This document shows, one piece after another, positions 1 through 5,710 of a DNA stretch of 5,710 bases (its first letter is position 1; each line of letters starts with the position of its first letter). Source of the stretch: Legionellales bacterium UBA4759 (lineage in GTDB: Bacteria > Pseudomonadota > Gammaproteobacteria > Legionellales > Legionellaceae); the NCBI GenBank assembly GCA_002403515.1, contig DHHZ01000130.1:1-5710 (forward strand), written 5' to 3'. Made by a program: the position numbers and the translations under genes. The notes below the pieces were generated by a model. That model had not been told where the DNA came from, ran no database searches, and saw nothing but the letters and a program-made list of their open reading frames with translations.

Positions 1-387
1 AACCATTTGGCCATTGTGGTCGATGAATATGGTCAACCCATTGGATTTGTGACTTTGGAAGATACTTTAGAACAAATCATTGGTGACATTGCAGACGAAT
101 TTGATGTCGAAGAAGAAGACCCCATTAAAGTTCTCAATCAAAAACAATACATCATGAAAGGTGATACCGAATTAGAACTGATTAATGAGCGCTTAGGTAC
201 CAAATTTGATGATCAGTTGGTCGATACCATTGGCGGTTTAGTCACTAGTCGTTTCAATTACCCACCCAAACGTGGCGAAATTATTGAAATCAATGATTTC
301 CAATTTAAAATTCTTAGCGCAAGTTCAAGACGAATCAAACTTCTAGAATGTACTGATAAACGCAAAGAGGAAGAACATGAACAATGA
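1..387 (+). CDS. CorC/HlyC-family CBS-domain protein, C-terminal fragment (5' end outside window)
   Basis: The frame is open from base 1, so the gene begins upstream; the visible part is about 128 residues. The first ~40 residues are the end of a CBS domain (HLAIVVDEYG, then GFVTLEDTLEQIIGDI and an acidic linker). The rest is a CorC_HlyC transporter-associated domain, with the typical VDTIGGLV, PKRGEIIEI and SSRRIK stretches. Family members are linked to magnesium/cobalt homeostasis. They are either soluble CorC/YbeX-type proteins or membrane proteins with an N-terminal DUF21 domain. The SRRI ending and DTIGGLV wording look more CorC-like, but the missing N-terminus would decide. Unlike many CorC genes, it is not followed by apolipoprotein N-acyltransferase (lnt). 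Its TGA stop lies inside the next gene, an 11-bp overlap suggesting translational coupling. The last residues (KRKEEEHEQ) are a charged tail. The family call is firm; the ion specificity is unknown. Confidence 0.88.
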   Translation, partial: NHLAIVVDEYGQPIGFVTLEDTLEQIIGDIADEFDVEEEDPIKVLNQKQYIMKGDTELELINERLGTKFDDQLVDTIGGLVTSRFNYPPKRGEIIEINDFQFKILSASSRRIKLLECTDKRKEEEHEQ

Positions 388-1066
388 ACTCTTATTTCTA
401 TCAGATGATTTAAAACAAAGTGATGCCCTAATTCACGCATTAATAGAACATGAACTCCCTGTTCGTCAAGATTCTATTACCCATCATTTAGAACAAGACA
501 TTAGTCATGTCGAGCCTTTCTCCATTGTCATTTTGGATATTCACAATCAGTTATATCCTTTATTGAATCTAATGGATAAACTCAGACAATTTATTCATTT
601 AAACATCATCGTTTTGAGTCCGAGCTCAGATGAACAAGATTGCCTCAATGCATTCTCTCATGGTGCTGATGACTATCTCAAAAAACCCATACTGGTGGCT
701 GAGCTTGTTGCCCGAATTAAAGCTATTCATAGACGCGCGCATACAACCCCTATGGATAATGCAACGCTAAGTATGGGACCATTATTTTTAAATTGTTTGA
801 CTCGACAAGCTGTTTTAGATGAACAAATTCTTTCACTCACCAACAGTGAATTCAATGTTCTTGAAATATTTTTACGTTACCCTGGCCGGGTTTTATCAAA
901 AGAACAGTTGACAGAATATAGTTTAGGTAGAAAATATACTGCATTTGATCGTAGTATTGATGTTCACATCAGTAATTTACGCCAAAAACTCAATGAAGAT
1001 CATCATGATGAGTCATGGATCAAAACTATTCGGGGCTATGGTTACGCATTCGTTGCTAAAGGTTAA
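377..1066 (+). CDS. OmpR/PhoB-family response regulator (receiver + winged-helix DNA-binding domain)
   Basis: A 229-residue cytoplasmic two-component transcription regulator. The receiver domain (about 1-120) has the acidic pair D10-D11, the presumed phospho-acceptor D54 in IVILDI, a conserved-type S81, and K103 in GADDYLKKP. The loop after D54 reads HNQLYPLLNLM and lacks the usual LPxxDG pattern, so this receiver is divergent. The C-terminal winged helix (about 130-228) shows LTNSEFNVLEIFL, RVLSKEQL, the recognition-helix stretch RSIDVHISNLRQKL, and the wing IKTIRGYGYAF. The length is normal for the family. The start at 377 is supported by a GAGG ribosome binding site at 367-370. No sensor kinase lies downstream; the next gene is serS, two bases after the stop. 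The DNA-binding half resembles CpxR/OmpR-type regulators, but I cannot assign an orthologue, target genes or stimulus. Confidence 0.93.
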   Translation: MNNELLFLSDDLKQSDALIHALIEHELPVRQDSITHHLEQDISHVEPFSIVILDIHNQLYPLLNLMDKLRQFIHLNIIVLSPSSDEQDCLNAFSHGADDYLKKPILVAELVARIKAIHRRAHTTPMDNATLSMGPLFLNCLTRQAVLDEQILSLTNSEFNVLEIFLRYPGRVLSKEQLTEYSLGRKYTAFDRSIDVHISNLRQKLNEDHHDESWIKTIRGYGYAFVAKG

Positions 1067-1068
1067 TT

Positions 1069-2346
1069 ATGTTAGATATTAAATTTATTATAGAAAATCA
1101 AAAACTCATCCAAGAAAATATTGAAAAGCGTGGCGTAAAAGCTGACCTTGCTCAACTGATTGAACTTTACAACGAACGTAAAGCTCTCAAAACACATATT
1201 GAAGAAAAAAGAGCACAGGCCAATCAAGTTGCTAAAAAAATTCCTACGGTTTCAAAAGAAGAAAAGCCTCCTTTAATTAGCCAAGGCAAGGAATTAAACC
1301 AATATATCTCCTCCTTAGAACCCAAGCTTCGTGATTTGGAAGATAGCTATCAACAAGCACTCTACACTATCCCAAACCTAATTTCTGAAGATACCCCTGA
1401 GGGCGCATCTGATGAAGAAAATGTTGCCTTAAAATATGTGGGAACTCCACCTGCTTTTGATTTTCAAAGTCGTGATCACTTAGAATTAGCTCAACTGCAT
1501 GATTGGATTGATTTTGACAGTGGTGCAAAAGTTACAGGCTCAAAATTTTATTTTCTAAAAAACGATGCCGTTCTTTTAGAGTCTGCCTTGACTCTTTTTG
1601 CCATGAAAGTTGCCAGAGAATTTGGCTACACCCCATTATCTACACCTGATTTGGCAAAACGCTCAGTTTTAATTGGTACAGGATTTAATCCACGTGGTGA
1701 TGAAGCCAATATTTATAATCTGGAAGATATGGATTTGAGTTTGATTGCCACAGCAGAAATTACCGTTGGTGGTATGCATGCAGATACTATTCTTGATGAT
1801 TTTCAATTGCCATTAAAATATGTGGCCTATAGCCATTGTTTCCGAAGAGAAGCCGGCGCTGGCGGGCGTGAAAGCAAAGGCTTGTATCGTGTTCACCAAT
1901 TTTCTAAAATCGAATTATTCCAAATTAGTACACCCGAAAAAAGTACTGAGGCATTGGAAGAAATTTTAAAGCTTGAAGAAACCATTTACCAACGCTTGGG
2001 TTTACCATACCGTGTTGTAAAAATTTGTGCTGGCGACTTGGGTGCTGCAGCATACAAAAAATACGACATTGAAGCTTGGATGCCTGGTCGCGAAAGCGAA
2101 GATAAATACGGCGAAGTCACCTCTTGCTCGAATTGTACAGACTTTCAATCTCGTCGACTAAACATACGCTACCGTAATGCCAATAACGATAAATTCTTCC
2201 CACATACCCTCAATGGTACAGCTATAGCAGTCAGTCGTACTCTTCTGGCGTTAATGGAAAATTATCAGGATGCCGAAGGTAATATTCGTGTGCCTGAAGC
2301 TTTAATACCTTACATAGGCCAAGATATTTTTAAAGTGAAAAAATGA
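1069..2346 (+). CDS. serS: Seryl-tRNA synthetase (serine--tRNA ligase)
   Basis: A cytoplasmic class II aminoacyl-tRNA synthetase that charges tRNA-Ser (and tRNA-Sec where present) with serine using ATP. At 425 residues it is close to the ~430 of the family. Residues ~25-100 form the charged tRNA-binding coiled-coil arm (e.g. RKALKTHIEEKRAQ). The catalytic core has the serine-binding TAE (228-230), class II motif 2 with FRREAGAGG (258-266) and VHQFSKIELF (275-284), and motif 3 with NGTAIAVSRTLLALMENY (382-399, Arg390). Several signatures differ from the E. coli enzyme: TAEITVGGMHADTIL where E. coli has TAEVPLTNLYRDEIL, and SCSNCTDFQSRRLNIRYR near 352-369. This points to another SerS subfamily. 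The start at 1069 has AAAGG at 1058-1062. Transcription is probably shared with the regulator upstream, and the stop overlaps the next start (ATGA). All catalytic motifs are intact, so it should be functional. Confidence 0.97.
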   Translation: MLDIKFIIENQKLIQENIEKRGVKADLAQLIELYNERKALKTHIEEKRAQANQVAKKIPTVSKEEKPPLISQGKELNQYISSLEPKLRDLEDSYQQALYTIPNLISEDTPEGASDEENVALKYVGTPPAFDFQSRDHLELAQLHDWIDFDSGAKVTGSKFYFLKNDAVLLESALTLFAMKVAREFGYTPLSTPDLAKRSVLIGTGFNPRGDEANIYNLEDMDLSLIATAEITVGGMHADTILDDFQLPLKYVAYSHCFRREAGAGGRESKGLYRVHQFSKIELFQISTPEKSTEALEEILKLEETIYQRLGLPYRVVKICAGDLGAAAYKKYDIEAWMPGRESEDKYGEVTSCSNCTDFQSRRLNIRYRNANNDKFFPHTLNGTAIAVSRTLLALMENYQDAEGNIRVPEALIPYIGQDIFKVKK

Positions 2347-2969
2347 GTAGAAATCTGTATGAAAACATACAGGAAGTTCCCGACTGGGTAAAAGACATGG
2401 ATAAATATGCCAGCAATATTTTTCTTGCTGGCTTTTTGATTAATCGCATCAAAGATATTCCTATGGGATATGTCTCGACCCTTTTAGGTGGCATTGCAAT
2501 TTTAAGCTTTGCCTGTGCCTATAGTATGCAATGCATCACATCATGTTATTATGATACTCATCCTGATTATTTTTTTGATTATCGCTTGTTGTTTCAACTT
2601 CAATCCCTCTTTGGTGCTATCGGCTCTTTGGTGTGCATCTTAAATCCAGAACTTTGGTTACCCTGTTTGGGATTATTTGTTTTAGCCAATGCTTGCTGGT
2701 TTTTCGCAGAGCAATTTCGATTGGAACATCCAACAACCTATCCGGCAATGCCAAAAAATCCCAACAACTATTTGCTCTACACCAAATGGTGTACCATTGC
2801 TATCTCATGCTCAACACTGATGGGTCTTATTGCTTATAGCAATCAAGCATTGTATTCGACTTGTTTACAAATCGGCATGCTTCTAAATTATGCCGCCATC
2901 ATCACCGCATTTTATTATTCATTTCAAGCGGATGAGCCCTCAAGCACTCTTGTCAATAAAGCACATTAA
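2343..2969 (+). CDS. Hypothetical multi-pass membrane protein, cysteine-rich
   Basis: I do not recognise this 208-residue protein. The first ~40 residues are polar to amphipathic (ENIQEVPDWVKDMDKYA), with no cleavable signal peptide evident. About five hydrophobic segments follow, roughly at residues 43-63, 86-101, 104-122, 148-166 and 174-194, so it is likely an inner-membrane protein. It contains nine cysteines (58, 64, 68, 98, 108, 118, 150, 156, 174), mostly in or near the membrane segments, which is many for its size. No enzymatic or transport motif is visible. A short polar tail ends the protein. The start codon overlaps the serS stop as ATGA (2343-2346), so translation is probably coupled to serS. 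It follows serS in operon arrangement, but nothing suggests a role in tRNA charging. A possible promoter for the downstream genes overlaps its 3' end. It is a real gene by length, overlap and composition; its function is unknown. Confidence 0.8.
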   Translation: MSRNLYENIQEVPDWVKDMDKYASNIFLAGFLINRIKDIPMGYVSTLLGGIAILSFACAYSMQCITSCYYDTHPDYFFDYRLLFQLQSLFGAIGSLVCILNPELWLPCLGLFVLANACWFFAEQFRLEHPTTYPAMPKNPNNYLLYTKWCTIAISCSTLMGLIAYSNQALYSTCLQIGMLLNYAAIITAFYYSFQADEPSSTLVNKAH

Positions 2970-2978
2970 CTATATCCT
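2950..2978 (+). promoter_or_regulatory. Possible sigma70-type promoter ahead of the nucleoside phosphorylase operon
   Basis: TTGTCA (2950-2955, 5 of 6 to the -35 consensus) is followed after 17 bp by TATCCT (2973-2978, 4 of 6 to the -10 consensus). It lies across the stop of the membrane-protein gene and about 30 bp before the phosphorylase start. It could give the pnp-deoC-ubiA block its own transcript, since the 38-bp gap shows no convincing terminator. In AT-rich DNA such matches occur by chance, so this is tentative. Confidence 0.3.
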
Positions 2979-2994
2979 TATGGCTTAATTTTTT

Positions 2995-2998
2995 AGGA
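2995..2998 (+). promoter_or_regulatory. Ribosome binding site for the phosphorylase gene
   Basis: AGGA sits nine bases before the ATG at 3008, in an otherwise A/T-only stretch. It supports 3008 as the start of the phosphorylase gene. It is also the only clear Shine-Dalgarno sequence for the three-gene block, as the two following genes start at overlapping ATGA junctions. Confidence 0.6.
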
Positions 2999-3007
2999 AA
3001 AAAATAA

Positions 3008-3829
3008 ATGACTAAACAACATCCTCAAGACATTGCAAATTGGATTTTAGCACAATATCCTGCACCTTTTTCGCCCAAAGTAGGGATTGTTTTAGGTTCA
3101 GGCCTTGGCCCTTTTGGTGATACTCTAGAAAACGCTGTGACCATTCCTTACAGTGATATCCCAGGCTTTCCCAAAACCACTGTGCAAGGTCACTCTGGTG
3201 AATTAATTTTAGGATATGTCGGTCAAACACCGGTGGTATGTTTAAAAGGACGTGCCCATCTTTATGAAGGGATTGATGTAGCCTATATCAAAACCTATGT
3301 ACGCACCTTAAAATGTTTAGGATGTGAATATTTCGTGGCAACAAATGCTTCGGGCTCTATGCGAGAAGAAATGCTCCCAGGGTCTATCATGATGATTGTT
3401 GACCACATTAACTTCATGCCTATTAATCCATTAACAGGCCCCAATGATGATGAATTTGGTCCTCGATTTTTACCTGTAGACCAAGCCTATCATCCAGAAG
3501 TACAAACACTTCTCAAAAATGCAGCTCAAAAAGCGCAAGTTCAATTGCATGAAGGTGTTTACATTGCCGTTCAAGGCCCTCAATATGAAACCGCAGCAGA
3601 AATTCGGGCTTTTCGTACTTTGGGTGCGGATGCTGTGGGGATGTCGACTGTACCTGAAGTTCTGATTGCGCATCATTGTGGAATGAAAGTTGGTGCACTT
3701 GCTACCCTGACCAACTACGCCACAGGCTTGGCTAAAAAATCTCATGATCACAACGATGTTGTTGCCGTTGCGAATCAAGCCAGTCAAAATTTAATTTCTA
3801 TTATTCAAAACTTTCTAGCGACTGTATGA
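3008..3829 (+). CDS. Purine nucleoside phosphorylase, trimeric PNP-II/XapA-like type
   Basis: A 273-residue cytoplasmic enzyme that cleaves purine (deoxy)nucleosides with phosphate, giving the free base and (deoxy)ribose 1-phosphate. Visible family signatures are GSGLG (30-34, phosphate loop), GHSG (61-64), GRAHLYEG (81-88, phosphate-binding Arg82 and His84), NASGS (113-117, where NAAGG is usual), VDHINFMPINPLTGPND (131-147), QGPQYET (189-195, with Tyr193 and Glu194 in the base/ribose pocket), VGMSTVPE (210-217) and LTNYATGL (234-241, with Asn236 at the base-contacting position). This is the trimeric PNP/XapA family, not the hexameric DeoD family or methylthioadenosine phosphorylase. Asn at 236 fits 6-oxopurines (inosine, guanosine, perhaps xanthosine). 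The stop overlaps the deoC start (ATGA), which links it to deoxyribose breakdown. The exact substrate, and so the symbol (punA or xapA), cannot be fixed from sequence alone. Confidence 0.95.
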   Translation: MTKQHPQDIANWILAQYPAPFSPKVGIVLGSGLGPFGDTLENAVTIPYSDIPGFPKTTVQGHSGELILGYVGQTPVVCLKGRAHLYEGIDVAYIKTYVRTLKCLGCEYFVATNASGSMREEMLPGSIMMIVDHINFMPINPLTGPNDDEFGPRFLPVDQAYHPEVQTLLKNAAQKAQVQLHEGVYIAVQGPQYETAAEIRAFRTLGADAVGMSTVPEVLIAHHCGMKVGALATLTNYATGLAKKSHDHNDVVAVANQASQNLISIIQNFLATV

Positions 3830-4512
3830 TGAATGAAGCTGAAAAAATTTATGCGTTGCTGGATTTAACTTGTCTTAAAGACGAAGTTCATCCAGCAGAG
3901 ATTCTTGATTTAGCACATCTTGCAAGCAAGCATCAAGTTGCAGCCATTTGTGTTTGGCCGCACCTGCTTGAGCATATTCCAGCAACATGCCAAATCACCA
4001 AAGCAACCGTTGTAAACTTTCCCAGTGGCAGTGACGAGCTTTCTGAAGTCCTGGCAGACATTTCTAAAATTTGTAAGCGCTTTCCAGGCACTGAAATCGA
4101 TTATGTTTTTGATTATCAATCCTATTTGCAAGGCAATACCCAAAAAGCTATTGATGATTGTGCTGCTGTAGCCAAACTTTGCCATCAACTGCATGTCAAA
4201 CTCAAAGTAATTATTGAAACGGGCGCATTCCCCTCTCCTGAGATAATTGAGAAAGCAGCAAGTGCAATTATTGTAGCAGGCGCTGATATGCTAAAGACCT
4301 CAACGGGCAAAATTGCCAAAGGTGCAAGTCTTGAAGCAGTGGAAGCTTTTTGTAAAGCCATTAAAAAGCAATCAAAACCCTGCGGCATAAAAGTCTCTGG
4401 TGGAATTCGTACCATGACGCAAGCACAAGAATATCTCAAACTTATTCATCATTACTTACCGGATTTGACAGATATTCGATTTGGCTGCAGTCAAATGGTC
4501 AATGATTTATGA
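3826..4512 (+). CDS. deoC: Deoxyribose-phosphate aldolase
   Basis: A class I aldolase that splits 2-deoxyribose 5-phosphate into acetaldehyde and glyceraldehyde 3-phosphate in deoxynucleoside catabolism. The 228-residue TIM barrel keeps the catalytic residues: Schiff-base Lys157 in MLKTSTGK, Lys189 in GIKVSGGIR, and Asp92 in EIDYVFDY (equivalent to E. coli Lys167, Lys201 and Asp102). Other family stretches are ALLDLTCL near the start, VNFPSG (63-68), KVIIETGAF (127-135) and the C-terminal IRFGCSQMVNDL. It is shorter than the ~259-residue E. coli enzyme but near the length of many bacterial DeoCs. Translation starts at ATG 3826, overlapping the phosphorylase stop, or at the adjacent ATG 3829; no Shine-Dalgarno is obvious, so coupling is likely. 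It acts downstream of the phosphorylase, but the linking phosphopentomutase (deoB) is not in the window. Confidence 0.95.
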   Translation: MMNEAEKIYALLDLTCLKDEVHPAEILDLAHLASKHQVAAICVWPHLLEHIPATCQITKATVVNFPSGSDELSEVLADISKICKRFPGTEIDYVFDYQSYLQGNTQKAIDDCAAVAKLCHQLHVKLKVIIETGAFPSPEIIEKAASAIIVAGADMLKTSTGKIAKGASLEAVEAFCKAIKKQSKPCGIKVSGGIRTMTQAQEYLKLIHHYLPDLTDIRFGCSQMVNDL

Positions 4513-5363
4513 TTAAAGCCGCTATTCAATTAATGCGGCTTGATAAGCCTATTGGCATTTACCTCTTGTGGTTTCCGACCGCTTGGGCATTACAATTGGC
4601 TTATCCAAAACAAATCCCACTCAATTTTTTAATTTATTTTGCTTTAGGCACCCTTTTCATGCGCTCTGCAGGCTGTGTTATCAATGACATTGCCGACAGA
4701 CGAATTGACATTCATGTTTGGCGAACAAAAAATCGCCCCTTAGCAACTGGCAATATATCACTTACCGCAGCCTGGGCTATTTTATTGAGCTTATTATTAG
4801 CAGCCCTTCTTATTCTCATACAACTGCCTAAAAGTTGCTTTGATGTGGCGTTAATTGCGGTTGGTTTTACCTTCATTTATCCTTTTTGTAAACGATTTAT
4901 ACCCACGCCTCAAATGGTATTAAGTCTTGCTTTTGCATGTAGCATTCCCATGGTGAATCGCGCAAGCCTTCAACCGTGGACGCTCTCCTGGACCTTGCTA
5001 AGCCTAATTACCTTACTTTGGGTGGTGGCTTATGATACAGAATATGCCTTAGCCGATTTAGAAGATGATTTAAAAATTGGGGTTTTATCCACGGCTCGAT
5101 TTTTTGGTCGACATGTTCGACTCATTATCGCCATTCTTCAACTGAGTTTGCATTCACTTTGGTTTTTCTTTGCAAAAATAAATCAAATGAATGAGGGTTT
5201 TTATTGGGCATGGGCAATTGCTTGGTTATTTTGGTTACACCAATGGTATTTGCTTTCTAAAAAACAAAAGGAAATTGATTTTCAGGCTTTTAAACTCAAT
5301 GCCTGGTATGGTTTATGGATGTGGATTAGTCTGATATGTGCTCATCTTGATTTAAAGATTTAA
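4509..5363 (+). CDS. ubiA: 4-hydroxybenzoate polyprenyltransferase (ubiquinone biosynthesis)
   Basis: An integral inner-membrane enzyme that attaches a polyprenyl chain to 4-hydroxybenzoate, an early committed step of ubiquinone synthesis. The 284-residue protein starts with the family's MRLDKPIG (9-16) and LLWFPTAWAL. It has both Mg/diphosphate-binding aspartate motifs: NDIADRRID (59-67), followed by RTKNRPLATG (72-81), and YDTEYALADLEDDLKIG (175-191, Asp176, Asp183, Asp186-187). Hydrophobic segments between and after these give the usual multi-helix UbiA fold. The length matches family members (~290), and the 4-hydroxybenzoate-type second motif separates it from haem O or menaquinone prenyltransferases. 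The start overlaps the deoC stop (ATGA, 4509-4512) with no clear ribosome binding site, implying coupling. Usual ubiA partners such as ubiC are absent here. No strong terminator follows; the downstream spacer is repeat-like. Confidence 0.95.
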   Translation: MIKAAIQLMRLDKPIGIYLLWFPTAWALQLAYPKQIPLNFLIYFALGTLFMRSAGCVINDIADRRIDIHVWRTKNRPLATGNISLTAAWAILLSLLLAALLILIQLPKSCFDVALIAVGFTFIYPFCKRFIPTPQMVLSLAFACSIPMVNRASLQPWTLSWTLLSLITLLWVVAYDTEYALADLEDDLKIGVLSTARFFGRHVRLIIAILQLSLHSLWFFFAKINQMNEGFYWAWAIAWLFWLHQWYLLSKKQKEIDFQAFKLNAWYGLWMWISLICAHLDLKI

Positions 5364-5365
5364 AA

Positions 5366-5489
5366 AAATCCACTGGAATTACTAAATCTTTGTTATACCG
5401 CGACAATAGTAGTGGGATTTCGCAAAGCTTCTTTCCAACGATAAAAAATATCTTACTTATCTAATTTAGTAATCACAATGAACTGGATT
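5366..5489. repeat. Inverted-repeat spacer, possible small interspersed or MITE-like element
   Basis: This non-coding stretch after ubiA holds several nested inverted repeats. ATTACTAAAT (5378-5387) pairs perfectly with ATTTAGTAAT (5464-5473). The outer ends AATCCACT (5367-5374) and ACTGGATT (5482-5489) are 7/8 complementary. AAATCCACT (5366-5374) also pairs with AGTGGGATTT (5411-5420) with one bulged G. Short peptide-like stretches with protein-like composition occur in both directions without start codons: CYTATIVVGFRKASFQR on the + strand from about 5390, and FYRWKEALRNPTTIVAV on the - strand. This is typical of an interspersed repeat or a degenerate remnant. No target-site duplication is evident. 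Copy number elsewhere in the genome is unknown, so the call rests on structure alone. Confidence 0.4.
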
Positions 5490-5492
5490 AGC

Positions 5493-5521
5493 TTGACAAA
5501 AAAAGAATATTAATTTAACAT
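5493..5521 (+). promoter_or_regulatory. Sigma70-type promoter for the J-domain-like gene
   Basis: A perfect TTGACA -35 box (5493-5498) is separated by 17 bp of A/T-rich sequence from TAACAT (5516-5521, 4 of 6 to TATAAT). Transcription would start near 5528, leaving a leader of roughly 16 bases that includes the ribosome binding site. This is the best promoter match in the window. It marks the start of a transcription unit separate from the ubiA block. Confidence 0.6.
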
Positions 5522-5532
5522 TATGACTTTTT

Positions 5533-5538
5533 AGGTGG
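5533..5538 (+). promoter_or_regulatory. Ribosome binding site for the J-domain-like gene
   Basis: AGGTGG, one mismatch from AGGAGG, lies five bases before the ATG at 5544. This spacing, together with the promoter just upstream, fixes the start of an open frame that is otherwise too short and truncated to judge. Confidence 0.65.
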
Positions 5539-5543
5539 CGAAA

Positions 5544-5710
5544 ATGATTTCAGGAAATGAAATAACTCCTGTCGATGACAAAGAATTTAAAGCATTAATA
5601 AATAGCATCAAACTTCTATATCATCCGGACAAAAACACTACTACTTATCAAGCCTTCTGTAATAAACTCATGCAGGAAATTCTTTCTATTATCAATAATG
5701 ATAAAGACTC
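5544..5710 (+). CDS. Putative J-domain-like protein, N-terminal fragment (3' end outside window)
   Basis: The frame is open from ATG 5544 to the window edge, giving 55 codons of a longer gene. The sequence FKALINSIKLLYHPDKN (15-31) matches helix II and the HPD loop of a DnaJ J domain, with His27-Pro28-Asp29. In J proteins this tripeptide stimulates the ATPase of Hsp70/DnaK. Residues 35-52 (YQAFCNKLMQEILSII and on) could be helix III. The helix I region is short or degenerate: only 26 residues precede the HPD and there is no YxxLG motif, so this is not DnaJ itself. It has its own promoter and a good ribosome binding site, after a repeat-like spacer. It could be a J-domain accessory protein or, in a Legionellales-type host, a secreted protein. 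The HPD match might also be coincidental, as most of the protein is missing. Confidence 0.6.
   Translation, partial: MISGNEITPVDDKEFKALINSIKLLYHPDKNTTTYQAFCNKLMQEILSIINNDKD

Noticed and set aside
2633..2839. 68-codon + strand frame inside the unknown membrane-protein gene
   Set aside because: It lies wholly within the longer coupled gene in another frame, has no ribosome binding site, and its product resembles no protein family.
2959..2994. Possible terminator before the phosphorylase gene (AAGC...GCTT followed by a T-run)
   Set aside because: The stem is only four base pairs with a 20-base loop, too weak to call an intrinsic terminator.
3470..3787. 105-codon - strand frame opposite the phosphorylase gene
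   Set aside because: It is antisense to a conserved, motif-complete enzyme gene; its composition follows from the complementary codons and no start signal is visible.
3910..4439. Two - strand frames opposite deoC
   Set aside because: Both are shadows of the conserved aldolase sequence without ribosome binding sites or recognisable motifs.
5354..5391. AAAGATTT/AAATCTTT inverted repeat at the ubiA stop as a terminator
   Set aside because: The stem is eight nearly all-A/T pairs with a 22-base loop and no T-tract after it, so it does not look like an intrinsic terminator.
5509..5519. TTAA pairs (ATTAAT, TTTAAC) resembling a PmrA-type regulator box ahead of the J-domain-like gene
   Set aside because: The two TTAA cores are 5 bp apart rather than about 11, and such strings are expected by chance in this A/T-rich promoter spacer.

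Overview
This AT-rich window (by eye under 40% G+C) is densely packed chromosomal DNA from a gammaproteobacterium-like organism. All recognisable genes are on the + strand. The ubiquinone-pathway prenyltransferase UbiA, the CorC-like protein and the OmpR-family regulator fit Gammaproteobacteria. The low G+C and a J-domain-like reading frame behind its own promoter are reminiscent of Legionellales-type host-associated lineages. That placement is inference and rests on no marker gene.

Layout. Positions 1-387 hold the C-terminal end of a CorC/HlyC-type CBS-domain protein. It overlaps by 11 bp an OmpR/PhoB-family response regulator (377-1066). Two bases later starts seryl-tRNA synthetase (1069-2346), whose stop overlaps the start of an unrecognised cysteine-rich membrane protein (2343-2969). 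After a 38-bp gap, which may hold a promoter, comes a second tight block: purine nucleoside phosphorylase (3008-3829), deoxyribose-phosphate aldolase (3826-4512) and UbiA (4509-5363). Both junctions in this block are 4-bp ATGA overlaps. A non-coding stretch (5364-5543) follows. It holds inverted repeats that look like a small degenerate repeat element, then a good sigma70-type promoter. The window ends inside a new gene (from 5544) whose start encodes a J-domain-like HPD motif.

How the genes work together. The phosphorylase and DeoC form a nucleoside salvage/catabolism pair. Phosphorolysis yields a free purine base and a (deoxy)ribose 1-phosphate. After isomerisation by a phosphopentomutase, which is not in this window, DeoC splits deoxyribose 5-phosphate into acetaldehyde and glyceraldehyde 3-phosphate. 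UbiA (ubiquinone synthesis) and SerS (translation) are housekeeping genes with no obvious functional tie to their neighbours. No histidine kinase is present next to the response regulator.

Most of the window is ordinary housekeeping sequence. The points worth a second look are the J-domain-like gene start at the right edge, the repeat-like spacer before it, a SerS of a type unlike the E. coli enzyme, a response regulator with an atypical phosphorylation loop and no kinase beside it, and the unknown membrane protein coupled to serS. I see no evidence of a wholly new multi-gene system here.
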